DNA from: Dictyobacter kobayashii
GTDB taxonomy: Bacteria; Chloroflexota; Ktedonobacteria; Ktedonobacterales; Ktedonobacteraceae
Assembly: GCF_003967555.1 (NCBI RefSeq)
Contig: NZ_BIFS01000002.1
Coordinates: 2,046,001 to 2,110,000, forward strand
DNA: 64,000 nt
Direction of reading: 5' to 3'
Numbering within the stretch: the stretch's first letter is position 1; the number at the start of each line of letters is the position of its first letter. Positions 35,193 through 43,547 of this stretch are shown here, piece after piece. Below the pieces are notes generated by a model. That model did no database searches. It was not told the origin of the DNA and saw only the letters and a program-made list of their open reading frames with translations. The translations under genes were made by a program, and so were the position numbers.

Positions 35193-35684
35193 ATGTCAAG
35201 TGATATTGAGATGAAAACGCCTCTCCACTTTACGCTTCAGGAAGTGGTGCAGAGAAGTGGCTTGAGCGAACATACACTCCGCTACTACGAGCGGATTGGC
35301 TTACTCGACAGGGTAAAGCGAGACAACAGTAGTGGCCATCGGCGCTATACCGCTGAGGATGTCCGAAATATTGAGACGCTGGCTTGCTTACGAACAACCG
35401 GTATGTCGATTGAGGATATGCGGACGTATTTTGCTCTTCTGAAAGATGGAAAAGCTGCTGCCGATCAGCAGCTTGAGCTCTTTGAGGCGCAGAGAAAAGC
35501 ACTGGAGCAAGAACTGGCCCAGAAGCAAGAGCATCTTCGCTACCTGGAGCATAAGGTCGCGTTTTGGAAAGCGGTCCAGTGTGGCGATGATGCAAAGGCG
35601 CAAGAAATAGGCGAGATCGCTACTGGTCTGGCCAGGCAGCTCATTAAGGAAAATAAGACATATTCTGGAAAGGAAAACTCATGA
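35193..35684 (+). CDS. MerR-family transcriptional regulator
   Basis: 163-aa regulator. Winged helix: FTLQEVVQRSGLSEHTLRYYERIGLLDRVKRDNSSGHRRYTAEDVRNIETLACLRTTGMSIEDMR; then a coiled-coil (~85-135) and an effector tail with only scattered Cys (WKAVQCGDDAK), so metal sensing is unlikely. Known close relatives respond to aldehydes or quinones (AdhR type), an inference here. The promoter places the RNA start almost on ATG 35193, so the mRNA may be leaderless; ATG 35211 is an alternative. Its stop overlaps the ATG of the SDR gene (ATGA), which it very likely controls together with itself. Confidence 0.92.
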   Translation: MSSDIEMKTPLHFTLQEVVQRSGLSEHTLRYYERIGLLDRVKRDNSSGHRRYTAEDVRNIETLACLRTTGMSIEDMRTYFALLKDGKAAADQQLELFEAQRKALEQELAQKQEHLRYLEHKVAFWKAVQCGDDAKAQEIGEIATGLARQLIKENKTYSGKENS

Positions 35685-36433
35685 AAGTCGCAATCATTAC
35701 TGGTGGAAGCCGTGGGCTTGGGAGATCCATGGCGCTGAATATCGCCGCCAAAGGGCAGGATGTTATTCTGACCTACAATAGCAAAAAAGAAGAAGCAGAA
35801 GAGGTGGTCGCTGCGATCGAGAAGAGTGGTCGCAAAGCCGTCGCTTTGCAGCTCGATGCATCCGATACAAAGTCTTTTGCAGCTTTTAAAGAAGCGGTGA
35901 AGGAGACGCTCAAACAAACGTGGCAAAGGGATAATTTTGACTTCCTCGTCAATAATGCCGGTTTTGGTATTAACGCACCACTCACCGAGACGACCGAAGA
36001 GCAATTTGACCAGTTGGTCAACATCCATTTCAAAGGAGTCTTCTTCCTCACACAGACACTCCTTCCTTTGCTGGCCGATGGCGGACGAATCATCAACATC
36101 TCATCCGGACTTGCGCGCTTCTCCTTTCCAGGCAATAGTGTCTATGGTGCGGCGAAGGGTGCGGTAGAGGTGCTGACACGTTACATGGCACTTGAGCTTG
36201 GTCCGCGCGGTATTGCAGTGAATACAGTCGCTCCTGGTGCCATCGCAACGGACTTTGGAGGCGGCATGGTTCGTGATAACGAAGCAGTCAACCAGCATCT
36301 GGCCTCCCAGACCGCGCTTGGTCGCGTTGGTTTAGCAGACGATATTGGTGGTGTCGTCGCGTCTTTACTCTCCGATGAAACCCGCTGGGTCAACGGGCAG
36401 AGGATAGAAGTTTCCGGTGGCATCTTCCTCTAG
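35681..36433 (+). CDS. Short-chain dehydrogenase/reductase
   Basis: 250-aa NAD(P)-dependent oxidoreductase. Cofactor motif TGGSRGLG, NNAGFG, catalytic Ser in INISSGLARFS and YGAAK (Y-x3-K), then PGAIATDF. Resembles FabG-like reductases acting on small carbonyls. Four-base overlap with the MerR-type gene shows translational coupling, so it is the main regulated product. Proximity of the quinone reductase upstream suggests a response to reactive carbonyls or quinones (inference). Confidence 0.94.
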   Translation: MKVAIITGGSRGLGRSMALNIAAKGQDVILTYNSKKEEAEEVVAAIEKSGRKAVALQLDASDTKSFAAFKEAVKETLKQTWQRDNFDFLVNNAGFGINAPLTETTEEQFDQLVNIHFKGVFFLTQTLLPLLADGGRIINISSGLARFSFPGNSVYGAAKGAVEVLTRYMALELGPRGIAVNTVAPGAIATDFGGGMVRDNEAVNQHLASQTALGRVGLADDIGGVVASLLSDETRWVNGQRIEVSGGIFL

Positions 36434-36517
36434 ATAAGATAGCATCAGAGTATGCGAAAAAATCCTCATGGATAAAAATAAAGGTCAACCACATTAAGAG
36501 CGTGGCCATAGATATAA

Positions 36518-36556
36518 TATCCCAAAGTTTTCCAATAGCTTGAAAACTTTGGGATA
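36518..36556 (+). terminator. Hairpin after the SDR gene
   Basis: TATCCCAAAGTTTTC pairs perfectly with its complement around a 9-nt loop, 85 nt after the stop. No clear U-tract, so it may equally be a stable 3' end. Confidence 0.6.
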
Positions 36557-36644
36557 CTCGTTGGAAACCATCAAGCACTATTCTCACTCTCTGATATAAT
36601 GCAGTGGCACTTATCGTGAAACGTTTTTAGTTGAGGAGAATTTG

Positions 36645-37283
36645 ATGTCCAACTACCTGGCACTGTACGATTACCGATCTCAAGTGGCAGCCTCTTATCG
36701 TGAGCGTAACAGAGCATTATGTGCTGGAGAAGATGCTGCGATCGTTCTACGGCATTTTCGGGAGCGCAAAGATCAGCTTTTCTTGACGCATTCCCAATCC
36801 GCTCTGGACGAGGGACAGCGTCGTCAATTTCATGGTTTGCGCTACTTTTCTTATAATCCTACCATGTGTTTTGCAGTGACTATTGATACTAATGTTGAGC
36901 CGAGGCAGCAACAAATCGCGATGGATGCCCATGAATCGATGACAATGACCACCGTCGGATTGGTTCGCTTTACAGTTGGTGAGACGCCTGTGGAGCTATC
37001 TGTATACTGGTTGAACATATATGGTGGTGGTCTGTTTCTCCCTTTTCGTGATGCAACATATACATCGGAAACATATGGCTCTGGTCGCTACCTCTTCGAT
37101 ACGATTAAGGGCAGTGATCCCGTTCCTTTCACGAATACCCATGATGAAAAACAGATTATCCTCGATTTCAATTATGCGTATAATCCTTCCTGTTCTTATA
37201 ATGATCGCTGGGTCTGCCCTCTGGCCCCTGCCGAGAACCGCCTTGATGTACTTATTCCAGCGGGGGAGAAAAACTATAAGTGA
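36645..37283 (+). CDS. DUF1684 family protein
   Basis: 212-aa protein. The DUF1684 signature is well preserved: FRERKDQLFLTHSQSAL, LRYFSYNP, VELSVYWLN...GGLFLPFRDATYTSETYGSGRYLFD, ILDFNYAYNPSCSYNDRWVCPLAPAENRLDVLIPAGEK. Family members are small beta-rich proteins of unknown activity. No signal peptide. ATG at 36645 lies 6 nt after GAGGAG; a TTG directly before it is less likely. Monocistronic. Confidence 0.88.
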   Translation: MSNYLALYDYRSQVAASYRERNRALCAGEDAAIVLRHFRERKDQLFLTHSQSALDEGQRRQFHGLRYFSYNPTMCFAVTIDTNVEPRQQQIAMDAHESMTMTTVGLVRFTVGETPVELSVYWLNIYGGGLFLPFRDATYTSETYGSGRYLFDTIKGSDPVPFTNTHDEKQIILDFNYAYNPSCSYNDRWVCPLAPAENRLDVLIPAGEKNYK

Positions 37284-37493
37284 GAAAGGTTACAGTCAAT
37301 TCCCACCAATTTGTTTAAATTCTACCATAGGTGACTCATTGCTTGAAGCAAAACGTTATAGTTAACGAGGGACGCATTTTCTCTTCTCCGACCCCCAAAT
37401 TCGGGGGAACTCCAGATTGGCAAGTAGCTCGATTATGGGGTATAGTAAAGAAAAATAATACTATTGATGTATTGATCTTGTCATTTTGAATAG

Positions 37494-37592
37494 TGATGCG
37501 GGAGCTTGGGGAAGCCAGGCTGAGAGGACAACCGGAAGTTCGTTGTCGACCGAACCTGATCTGGATAATGCCAGCGTAGGAAACGACATTTG
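37494..37592 (+). promoter_or_regulatory. TPP riboswitch (THI element)
   Basis: Conserved core elements are visible: CAGGCTGAGAGG (37515-37526), the variable P3-type stem in between, and CGAACCTGATCTGGATAATGCC.. (from 37551) with CAGCGTAGGAAAC. These are the invariant pyrimidine- and pyrophosphate-binding parts of the thiamine pyrophosphate aptamer. It is followed by a terminator hairpin at 37611-37642 and the thiamine salvage genes, so TPP should switch off transcription. Confidence 0.95.
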
Positions 37593-37610
37593 CTTGAGTA
37601 GCAATCTCGG

Positions 37611-37642
37611 ACGGCACTGGCTGGCAGCTAGTGCCGTTTTTG
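37611..37642 (+). terminator. Riboswitch expression-platform terminator
   Basis: ACGGCACT pairs with AGTGCCGT around an 11-nt loop, followed by TTTTT. It lies 20 nt after the TPP aptamer and 52 nt before the first start codon of the operon, as expected for attenuation. Confidence 0.9.
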
Positions 37643-37693
37643 TTGTCACTATGGCCTTGCGAGACCTATGCCTGGGCTGAAAGGGGTTTTGCT

Positions 37694-39236
37694 ATGTCTG
37701 ATGAGGTGAAAGTTAGTGGCCCTACACCTGTGGTGGCGGATGAGTTTTTAAAGGTAGAGCGCCGAGGTATGGAGCCTGTGCCCGATGCTGAGCGGCATGG
37801 CTCGCCACGCGAATTGGCCCTGGTCTGGACCGGCGCTATGTCCAATTATGTTTCTTTGTTGACTGGCGCGCTGGTTATTGGTGCTCCGGTAGCCGTGGGG
37901 TTAGCGGGGGACAATTGGGATTGGTTGATAGTGGGGTGGCGATCGTGGTTGGTGCGGCCCTGGCGGCCCTTATTCATGGCCTTATAAGTGCTACAGGAGC
38001 CCGCACGGGTACGCCGCAAATGATTTTCGCCCGTGGGGTCTATGGACATCGGGGCGCATATCTGGGTGCCGCGCTGACCTGGTTGATGGCGATCGGCTGG
38101 TTTGCTGTTGACTGTATTATTGGCGGCTGGGCGCTGGTGCAGTTGCTGGGCATTTTTGGCGTCCCGAAGACGACAGAGGTAGCGATGGGGGCGATCACGA
38201 TCGTGCTGGTTGCATCGATGGTCGTCGCGATTTATGGGCACCAGACGGTGCATGTCTTTGAAAAATATGGTGCTGTGGTTTTTATGGCTTTTTGCGCCCT
38301 GCTATTTATTATCTTATGGCCAAAGATCCACTGGAAGCTGCCCACCACTGTGCATGGTTCGCCGCGCTTTGCCGCTATGGTGGTGGGTGGTAGTTTTATT
38401 TATGCCCTGGTAGCCTCCTGGATTCCTTTTGCCTCGGACTATTCGCGCTACTTACCACGCTCCGTGTCGTCGCAGCGCATCGCCTGGTGGGCTGGCGCTG
38501 GCATTGGTTTTCCGGTCGCGCTATTGGGCATCATCGGCGTGGCACTCTATACCATTGACCCATCTAATCCAGATCTGCTCAGTGTGATTACAGCGGCCAG
38601 CCCGGCCTGGTTGACGATCCCATTTCTGCTATTTGTGGTCCTGGGGGAGATCTGGGCGAACTACTTTGATGTGTATACAGCGGGCCTGGTTGCCCTGGCG
38701 ATGGATATTCCGCTGCGCCGCTGGGTATCGGCCCTGATCTGTGGCCTGGTTGGGGGATATGTGTCTATAGTATCGGCTTCTTCTCCCATTTCAATCGAGC
38801 GCGTACCTATACCGAATTGACGACCAGCTTCCTTGGCTTTTACACCGATTTTCTCTTGTTGACCTATCTCTGGGTCCCCTCCTGGGCCGCAGTATTGCTG
38901 GTGGATTTCTTTGTGTTCAGGCGTGGCTCATATGCTGCAGAACACCTGACACGTGGGCGTAATGGTTTTTACTGGTATCAAGGAGGCGTGTTCTGGCGTG
39001 CTGTAATTGCCTGGTTGGTTGGTTTTGCTGTGACAATCCCATTCATTGGCTCAGCAACTTTACCCTGGCTAAGCACGCCCTGGCAGGGTCCACTGGCCCA
39101 TCTTTTAGGTGGCATCGACATCAGCGGCCTGATTGGGGCTATTGTCAGCGGGCTACTCTATTATCTATTGGGTCGGGGCTATTTTAGCAACCTGCCAGCG
39201 AGTAAAAAAGCTATACATGAAAGCTCAGTCGAGTAG
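37694..39236 (+). pseudogene. NCS1 permease, probable thiamine-precursor transporter, two frameshifts
   Basis: Nucleobase-cation-symport family permease, ~12 helices, ~514 aa once corrected. Starts at ATG 37694 after AAAGGGG. Frames must be joined near 37918 (one base lost from a G-run) and near 38775 (one base lost), giving continuous family sequence: TGALVIGAPVAVGL / VGAALAALIHGLISATGARTGTPQMIFARGVYG, GSFIYALVASWIPFASDYSRYLP, then FFSHFNRARTYTELTTSFLGFYTDF. Its place directly behind a TPP riboswitch and ahead of thiDME makes it a CytX-like hydroxymethylpyrimidine (or thiamine) importer by inference. Both indels look like sequence error. Confidence 0.87.
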
Positions 39237-39303
39237 TTGATCCTTGCCTGAAATGGCGCGTAACAGTGTATAAATATATTTATAGTGAGAAGAGGAGTGT
39301 AAC

Positions 39304-40173
39304 ATGTCTTCTACTATGCAAAGCGTAGCTGGAGGAACTCCACGTGCCCTGACCATTGCTGGTTCTGATTCGGGCGGGGGAGCAGGTATCCAGGCTGATC
39401 TAAAGACTTTTGCAGCCCTGGGCGTATATGGAACATCAGCAATTACGGCCGTGACGGCCCAGAATACGCGCGCCGTGCTCAGTGCTTTTGAGCTGCCACT
39501 GGAAATGATCGCGGCACAGATAGATGCGGTGATGGACGATATCGGTGCCCTGGCAGCCAAGACCGGTATGTTGGCCAGTCCCGAGATCATCCAACTGGTA
39601 GCCGAGCGCGTCCGACATTGGAATTTGCGCCTGGTAGTTGATCCTGTAATGGTGGCGAAAGGAGGCGAACGATTATTGCAGGAGAGGGCTATTGAGACAT
39701 TGAAGTCGACCCTGCTGCCGCTGGCGGAGGTGGTAACGCCCAATCTACCCGAGGCCGAGGTGCTGGTTGGTCATAGCGTGCGAGGCACTGTGGAGATGCG
39801 CGAAGCGGCCCGCGCTATCCATGCGCTGGGTCCACGTTATGTGGTGGTGAAAGGAGGACATAGTGCTGATGCTCCAGTAGATATTTTGTTTGATGGCCAG
39901 GAATTTCAGGAGCTGAGGGCTGAACGCGTGCAGACCGCAAATACCCATGGCACTGGCTGTACATTCTCGGCAGCGATCACCGCCTTTATCGCACGTGGTT
40001 GGGACGCCGATGAGGCCGTAGTACGCGCCAAGCGCTATGTTACGGGGGCGATCCAGCACGCAGATGCATTACATATTGGACATGGCCATGGCCCGGTCGA
40101 TCATTTCTGGCTGCTGGATCGTGGTCTGGAGAGGCCTGTTACAGTTGATGATGAAAAAGATGATACCGTCTAG
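39304..40173 (+). CDS. thiD: Hydroxymethylpyrimidine/phosphomethylpyrimidine kinase
   Basis: Phosphorylates HMP and HMP-P with ATP for thiamine synthesis. 289-aa ribokinase-fold enzyme: ALTIAGSDSGGGAGIQADLKTFAALGVYG at the N-terminus, VVDPVMVAKGGERLL, TPNLPEAEVL, VVVKGGH, and the anion hole/catalytic base NTHGTGCTFSAAITA. Second gene of the riboswitch operon; AAGAGGAGTG precedes ATG 39304. Confidence 0.97.
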   Translation: MSSTMQSVAGGTPRALTIAGSDSGGGAGIQADLKTFAALGVYGTSAITAVTAQNTRAVLSAFELPLEMIAAQIDAVMDDIGALAAKTGMLASPEIIQLVAERVRHWNLRLVVDPVMVAKGGERLLQERAIETLKSTLLPLAEVVTPNLPEAEVLVGHSVRGTVEMREAARAIHALGPRYVVVKGGHSADAPVDILFDGQEFQELRAERVQTANTHGTGCTFSAAITAFIARGWDADEAVVRAKRYVTGAIQHADALHIGHGHGPVDHFWLLDRGLERPVTVDDEKDDTV

Positions 40174-40241
40174 CATTGGTGATAGTCCCAATTTTTTAGT
40201 TGTTCTATCTATATTTTTAAACGCCGCAAAGGATGAGAGCG

Positions 40242-41054
40242 ATGAATACTAATGTACCAACGCAAGATCTGGCAGGGCTGCTGACACGTATTCGTGAGCG
40301 CAAACCACTTGTCCACCACATTACTAATATGGTGGTAATGAATGATACTGCTAATATAACGCTGGCGATTGGAGCCCTGCCAGTGATGGCCCACGCTCCT
40401 GAAGAAGTTGAGGAGATGGTTGGCCTGGCTGGCGCACTGGTGTTAAATATAGGAACATTAACAGTCGAGCAGATAGAGTCGATGCTCCTGGCGGGAAAGC
40501 GAGCAAACGAACGAGGTATCCCGATCGTGTTAGATCCAGTAGGTGCGGGGGCAACGCGTTTTCGGACCCAGAATGCTTTACGCCTATTGAGTGAATTGCG
40601 GATCGCTGTTTTAAGAGGTAATGCCGCTGAGATTGGTGCTCTGGTTGGCGTGGAGGGCGAGACGCGTGGCGTTGAGTCCATTTCTGCTGGCGCGGCCCCG
40701 GCGGTCATCGCGCGTACAGCGTCGAATAATTTTGGTTGTACCGTAGCTATTACAGGCGTGCATGATGTAATTGTGGACGGTGAGCGTACGGCTGAAGTTG
40801 CCAATGGGCATCCCTTGCTGGGCTCAATCACGGGTAGCGGTTGTATGGCTACCAGCCTGGTAGGAGCTTTTCTGGCCGTTGAGTCAGATCCCTGGCAGGC
40901 TACCATTGCGGCCCTGGTGGCGATGGGGATTGCCGGTGAGGTTGCGGCTCCCATGGCCGGTGGACCTGGTACCTTCCGCTCTCATTTGTTGGATGCCGTG
41001 GCGGCTTTAAGCTATGAACAGCTTTGTGAGCAGCAGAGAGTGAGCTTTGTATGA
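40242..41054 (+). CDS. thiM: Hydroxyethylthiazole kinase
   Basis: Phosphorylates salvaged hydroxyethylthiazole. 270-aa ribokinase-like enzyme: PLVHHITNMVVMNDTANITLAIGALPVMAHAPEEV, VLDPVGAGATRFR, LRGNAAEIGALVG, and the catalytic GSITGSGCMATSL. ATG 40242 is preferred (AAGGATGAGAGCG before it); an in-frame ATG at 40233 overlaps that site. Stop overlaps the thiE start by four bases. Confidence 0.97.
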   Translation: MNTNVPTQDLAGLLTRIRERKPLVHHITNMVVMNDTANITLAIGALPVMAHAPEEVEEMVGLAGALVLNIGTLTVEQIESMLLAGKRANERGIPIVLDPVGAGATRFRTQNALRLLSELRIAVLRGNAAEIGALVGVEGETRGVESISAGAAPAVIARTASNNFGCTVAITGVHDVIVDGERTAEVANGHPLLGSITGSGCMATSLVGAFLAVESDPWQATIAALVAMGIAGEVAAPMAGGPGTFRSHLLDAVAALSYEQLCEQQRVSFV

Positions 41055-41685
41055 GTGGGAATGTATCTCCCAACCTTGCATTTCATGTCTTAACCGATCG
41101 GGAATGGTCGCGGGGCGTAGTGTGTTAGAAGTGGCCTCAGATGCCATTGATGGTGGCGCGACCGCGATCCAGTTGCGCGATAAGAATGTCAGTACTCGTA
41201 CCCTGGTCGAGGAGGGACGGGCTCTGCGTGAACTTACCCGCAAACGTGGTGTACTTTTAATTGTCAATGATCATATTGATGTTGCCTTAGCGATTGAGGC
41301 CGATGGTGCGCACGTAGGACAGGATGATATGCCTGCTGAGCTGGCGCGCAAATTGCTTGGCCCAAACCGTATTCTTGGCATATCCGCTGGCTCGCTGGAT
41401 GAGGCTGTGGCTGCGATTATGGCAGGCGCAGATTATCTAGGGGTCGGACCTATCTATGCCACACGCGGCAAAGCAGATGCGGGGGAGCCAGTGGGTCTCA
41501 GCCTCATCTCAGAAATCGCCAGGCGCTATACAACCCCTCTGGTCGCCATCGGTGGCATCACGGCTGAGAATGCTGGCGAGGTCATACAGGCGGGCGCCAC
41601 TGGAATAGCGGTTATTACAGCGGTGGTGAATGCTGAAGACGTTTCATTGGCGGCTCATCAATTAGCACGTGCCATAACCGTCTAA
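41051..41685 (+). pseudogene. thiE: Thiamine phosphate synthase, one frameshift
   Basis: Joins HMP-PP and thiazole phosphate to thiamine phosphate. From ATG 41051 (overlapping the thiM stop, ATGA) the frame gives LAFHVLTDREWSRG; one G appears lost from the GGGG at 41112-41115, after which the next frame continues RSVLEVASDAIDGGATAIQLRDK, VNDHIDVALAIEADGAHVGQDDMP, GISAGSLDEA, YLGVGPIYATRGKADAG, GGITAENAGEVIQAGATGIAVI: a complete TIM-barrel ThiE of ~212 aa. The homopolymer context and otherwise perfect conservation favour an assembly error over inactivation. Last gene of the operon. Confidence 0.9.
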
Positions 41686-41885
41686 TCTTAAAAAAATATG
41701 AATTTGCATGAGCTACAAGCCGGTCTTGATGTGCTCAAAAGCTAACATTGGCCACCAGTCGACATGTATCCTAATTGTCCTACCATTCGTAAACAGAGAA
41801 AGGCACTATTCACAACCGTCACTTTCGTCTTAACATTGACAGTACGTGCCTGAAGCGTCAGTCGCAAGGGCAGGCGCCTCATCAT

Positions 41886-41947
41886 AAACATCCTTAGCAG
41901 AACGCCGAGAAGCTTAGAAAATTCTCAGGTTTTGCTAAGGATGTTTT
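41886..41947 (+). terminator. Terminator of the thiamine operon
   Basis: AAACATCCTTAGCA pairs perfectly with TGCTAAGGATGTTT, with an inner GAGAA/TTCTC hairpin in the loop, followed by TTTTT. It lies 200 nt after the thiE stop; the rest of this 380-nt gap shows nothing else. Confidence 0.85.
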
Positions 41948-42068
41948 TAATCTCTTAAGTTTATGCTTAGACTACCTTACAGCAGAGCTTATCGACCCCA
42001 AAAACGCTTGAATTATAGCGTCAAAAAAACTATGCTTATGGGGACGAAAGAAAGTGAGGTTGTTGAAA

Positions 42069-42704
42069 ATGCAAGTTCGGGAACATACAAAAAATAATTT
42101 ACAGAATACAGAAATTTCAGACGGAACATTGGTAAAACAAACATTGGCTGGCGATCAGTCCGCGTTTGAAATGCTGGTACGTCGCTATAATACACCAATC
42201 TTCAATTTTATCTGCCACCTATTAAATGATTATGACCTGGCCTGTGATGTCTCTCAGCAAGTCTTTACACAGCTTTATATTTCAATGCCTACCTTGCGCA
42301 CTGGTGAGCCTCTGAAAGCCTGGTTGTTCCAGGTAGCTCGTAATCGCTGTTTAGATGAATTGCGCCGCAAACGCGCCATCCACTTCTCGGAGTTAGAATC
42401 TGCTCACGATGAAGAGGATCTGTCGCCATTAGCCATTATTCCTGATGGTGGTCCTTTGCCTGACGAACTGGCTGAGCGCAGCGACTTAAAAGCAAAGCTG
42501 CACGAAGCTATTGATGCGCTTCCTCCCAAGTTCCGTATGGTAGTACTATTGCGTTACACTTCTCAGTTAAGCTTTGCCGAAATTGGTAAAACGTTGAGTA
42601 TGCCGGAAGCCACAGCAAAGACTTACTTCCAGCGCGCTCGTCCGTTGCTGCGCGCTTCAATGGCCCAGCACTGGCAGCCACGGGTTGCACGCTCCGCTTC
42701 TTAA
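42069..42704 (+). CDS. RNA polymerase sigma factor, ECF-like
   Basis: 211-aa sigma-70 family member of group IV. Region 2: AFEMLVRRYNTPIFNFICHLLNDYDLACDVSQQVFTQLY...LKAWLFQVARNRCLDELRRKR; region 4: AIDALPPKFRMVVLLRYTSQLSFAEIGKTLSMPEATAKTYFQRARPLLRA. Regions 1.1 and 3 are absent. ATG 42069 has TGAGG upstream; the earlier TTG at 42054 is possible. The next gene encodes a 72-aa acidic protein that might be its partner; no recognisable membrane anti-sigma is present. Confidence 0.92.
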   Translation: MQVREHTKNNLQNTEISDGTLVKQTLAGDQSAFEMLVRRYNTPIFNFICHLLNDYDLACDVSQQVFTQLYISMPTLRTGEPLKAWLFQVARNRCLDELRRKRAIHFSELESAHDEEDLSPLAIIPDGGPLPDELAERSDLKAKLHEAIDALPPKFRMVVLLRYTSQLSFAEIGKTLSMPEATAKTYFQRARPLLRASMAQHWQPRVARSAS

Positions 42705-42821
42705 TTATCTCTGACATTTTTAAGATTTCTAATCTAAAGCTTGGAATTCTGAAACTTCCCTCTTATGTTCATCGTATTAAAACCAGACGATAACAACGAT
42801 GAACGTAAGAGGGATTTAATT

Positions 42822-43040
42822 ATGAACAACATTTCATTAGACTTTTTAAATAGCGATGTGGTATTGGAAGAGACGGAGCTGGATGAGTTGTTTGTAAATG
42901 GGCTACAGGCCAATCCGCCAGAAGATATGGTTGCGCGCATTATGAATGCGGTATCCGTATTGCCTCAGCCCAAACCATTGTCTCAATGGAAGGATTTCGA
43001 CTTCTTCGTCGCTGACGATACATACGATCAACTTTCTTAG
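42822..43040 (+). CDS. Small acidic protein next to the sigma factor, unknown
   Basis: 72-aa protein, start ATG 42822 after AGAGGG. Acidic N-half (LDFLNSDVVLEETELDELFVNGLQANPPEDMVARIMNAVSVLP), the last part of which resembles the short N-terminal helix found at the start of many anti-sigma and sigma-associated proteins (PPxDMVxRIMxAV), then an aromatic acidic tail (WKDFDFFVADD). No membrane segment. It follows the sigma gene by 117 nt with its own terminator. A sigma-binding role is only a guess. Confidence 0.65.
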   Translation: MNNISLDFLNSDVVLEETELDELFVNGLQANPPEDMVARIMNAVSVLPQPKPLSQWKDFDFFVADDTYDQLS

Positions 43041-43070
43041 AAACACAGGTAAAAACACACCTGTGTTTTT
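43041..43070 (+). terminator. Intrinsic terminator
   Basis: AAACACAGGT pairs with ACCTGTGTTT around an 8-nt loop, then TTTTT; it begins directly after the stop codon. Confidence 0.93.
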
Positions 43071-43547
43071 CTTTGTCCGCTTAAATTTTCTAAGCTGTAT
43101 TTGTGTGAGGTAGTGGATGTAGTGGCCTGGTAATCCAGGCTTTGAATGGAAGCAGCAAAAATCTGTAGAAGGAACTAAGTGAGCCAGATTGTGTATATAG
43201 TTTCATCCTCCGGGTCCCCTTCTTAAAGCCTAAAATCGATCTCCTTTTTCAGCCAGTGTCACCTTCGCTAAGTTTGCTTGTTTTTTTTTGCTCTTTTTCA
43301 TATTCTCAATTGTGCTGACTTTTCAATGCTTGCCAGACAGCTTATTAGCATGTTTGTCCCCAATTAGTGGTTTATAAAGAGGACTTTAGAGCTATACCTT
43401 TGCATGCATCTACCCAAACAATATATAAATTCGTGGATATGTATCGTTCTTATTTTGAGAATGCCGTATTCCTCCATATTTTACCTTAATAGCTCATTCA
43501 GTAAAATTTCTGATGGTTATAACGACAAAAAGAAAAGGATAGAGAAA
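43071..43547. other. Non-coding gap before the FemAB gene
   Basis: No credible ORF and no clear hairpin or repeat; only T-rich tracts (for example nine T at 43282). It probably holds the promoter of the FemAB-type gene. Confidence 0.5.
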
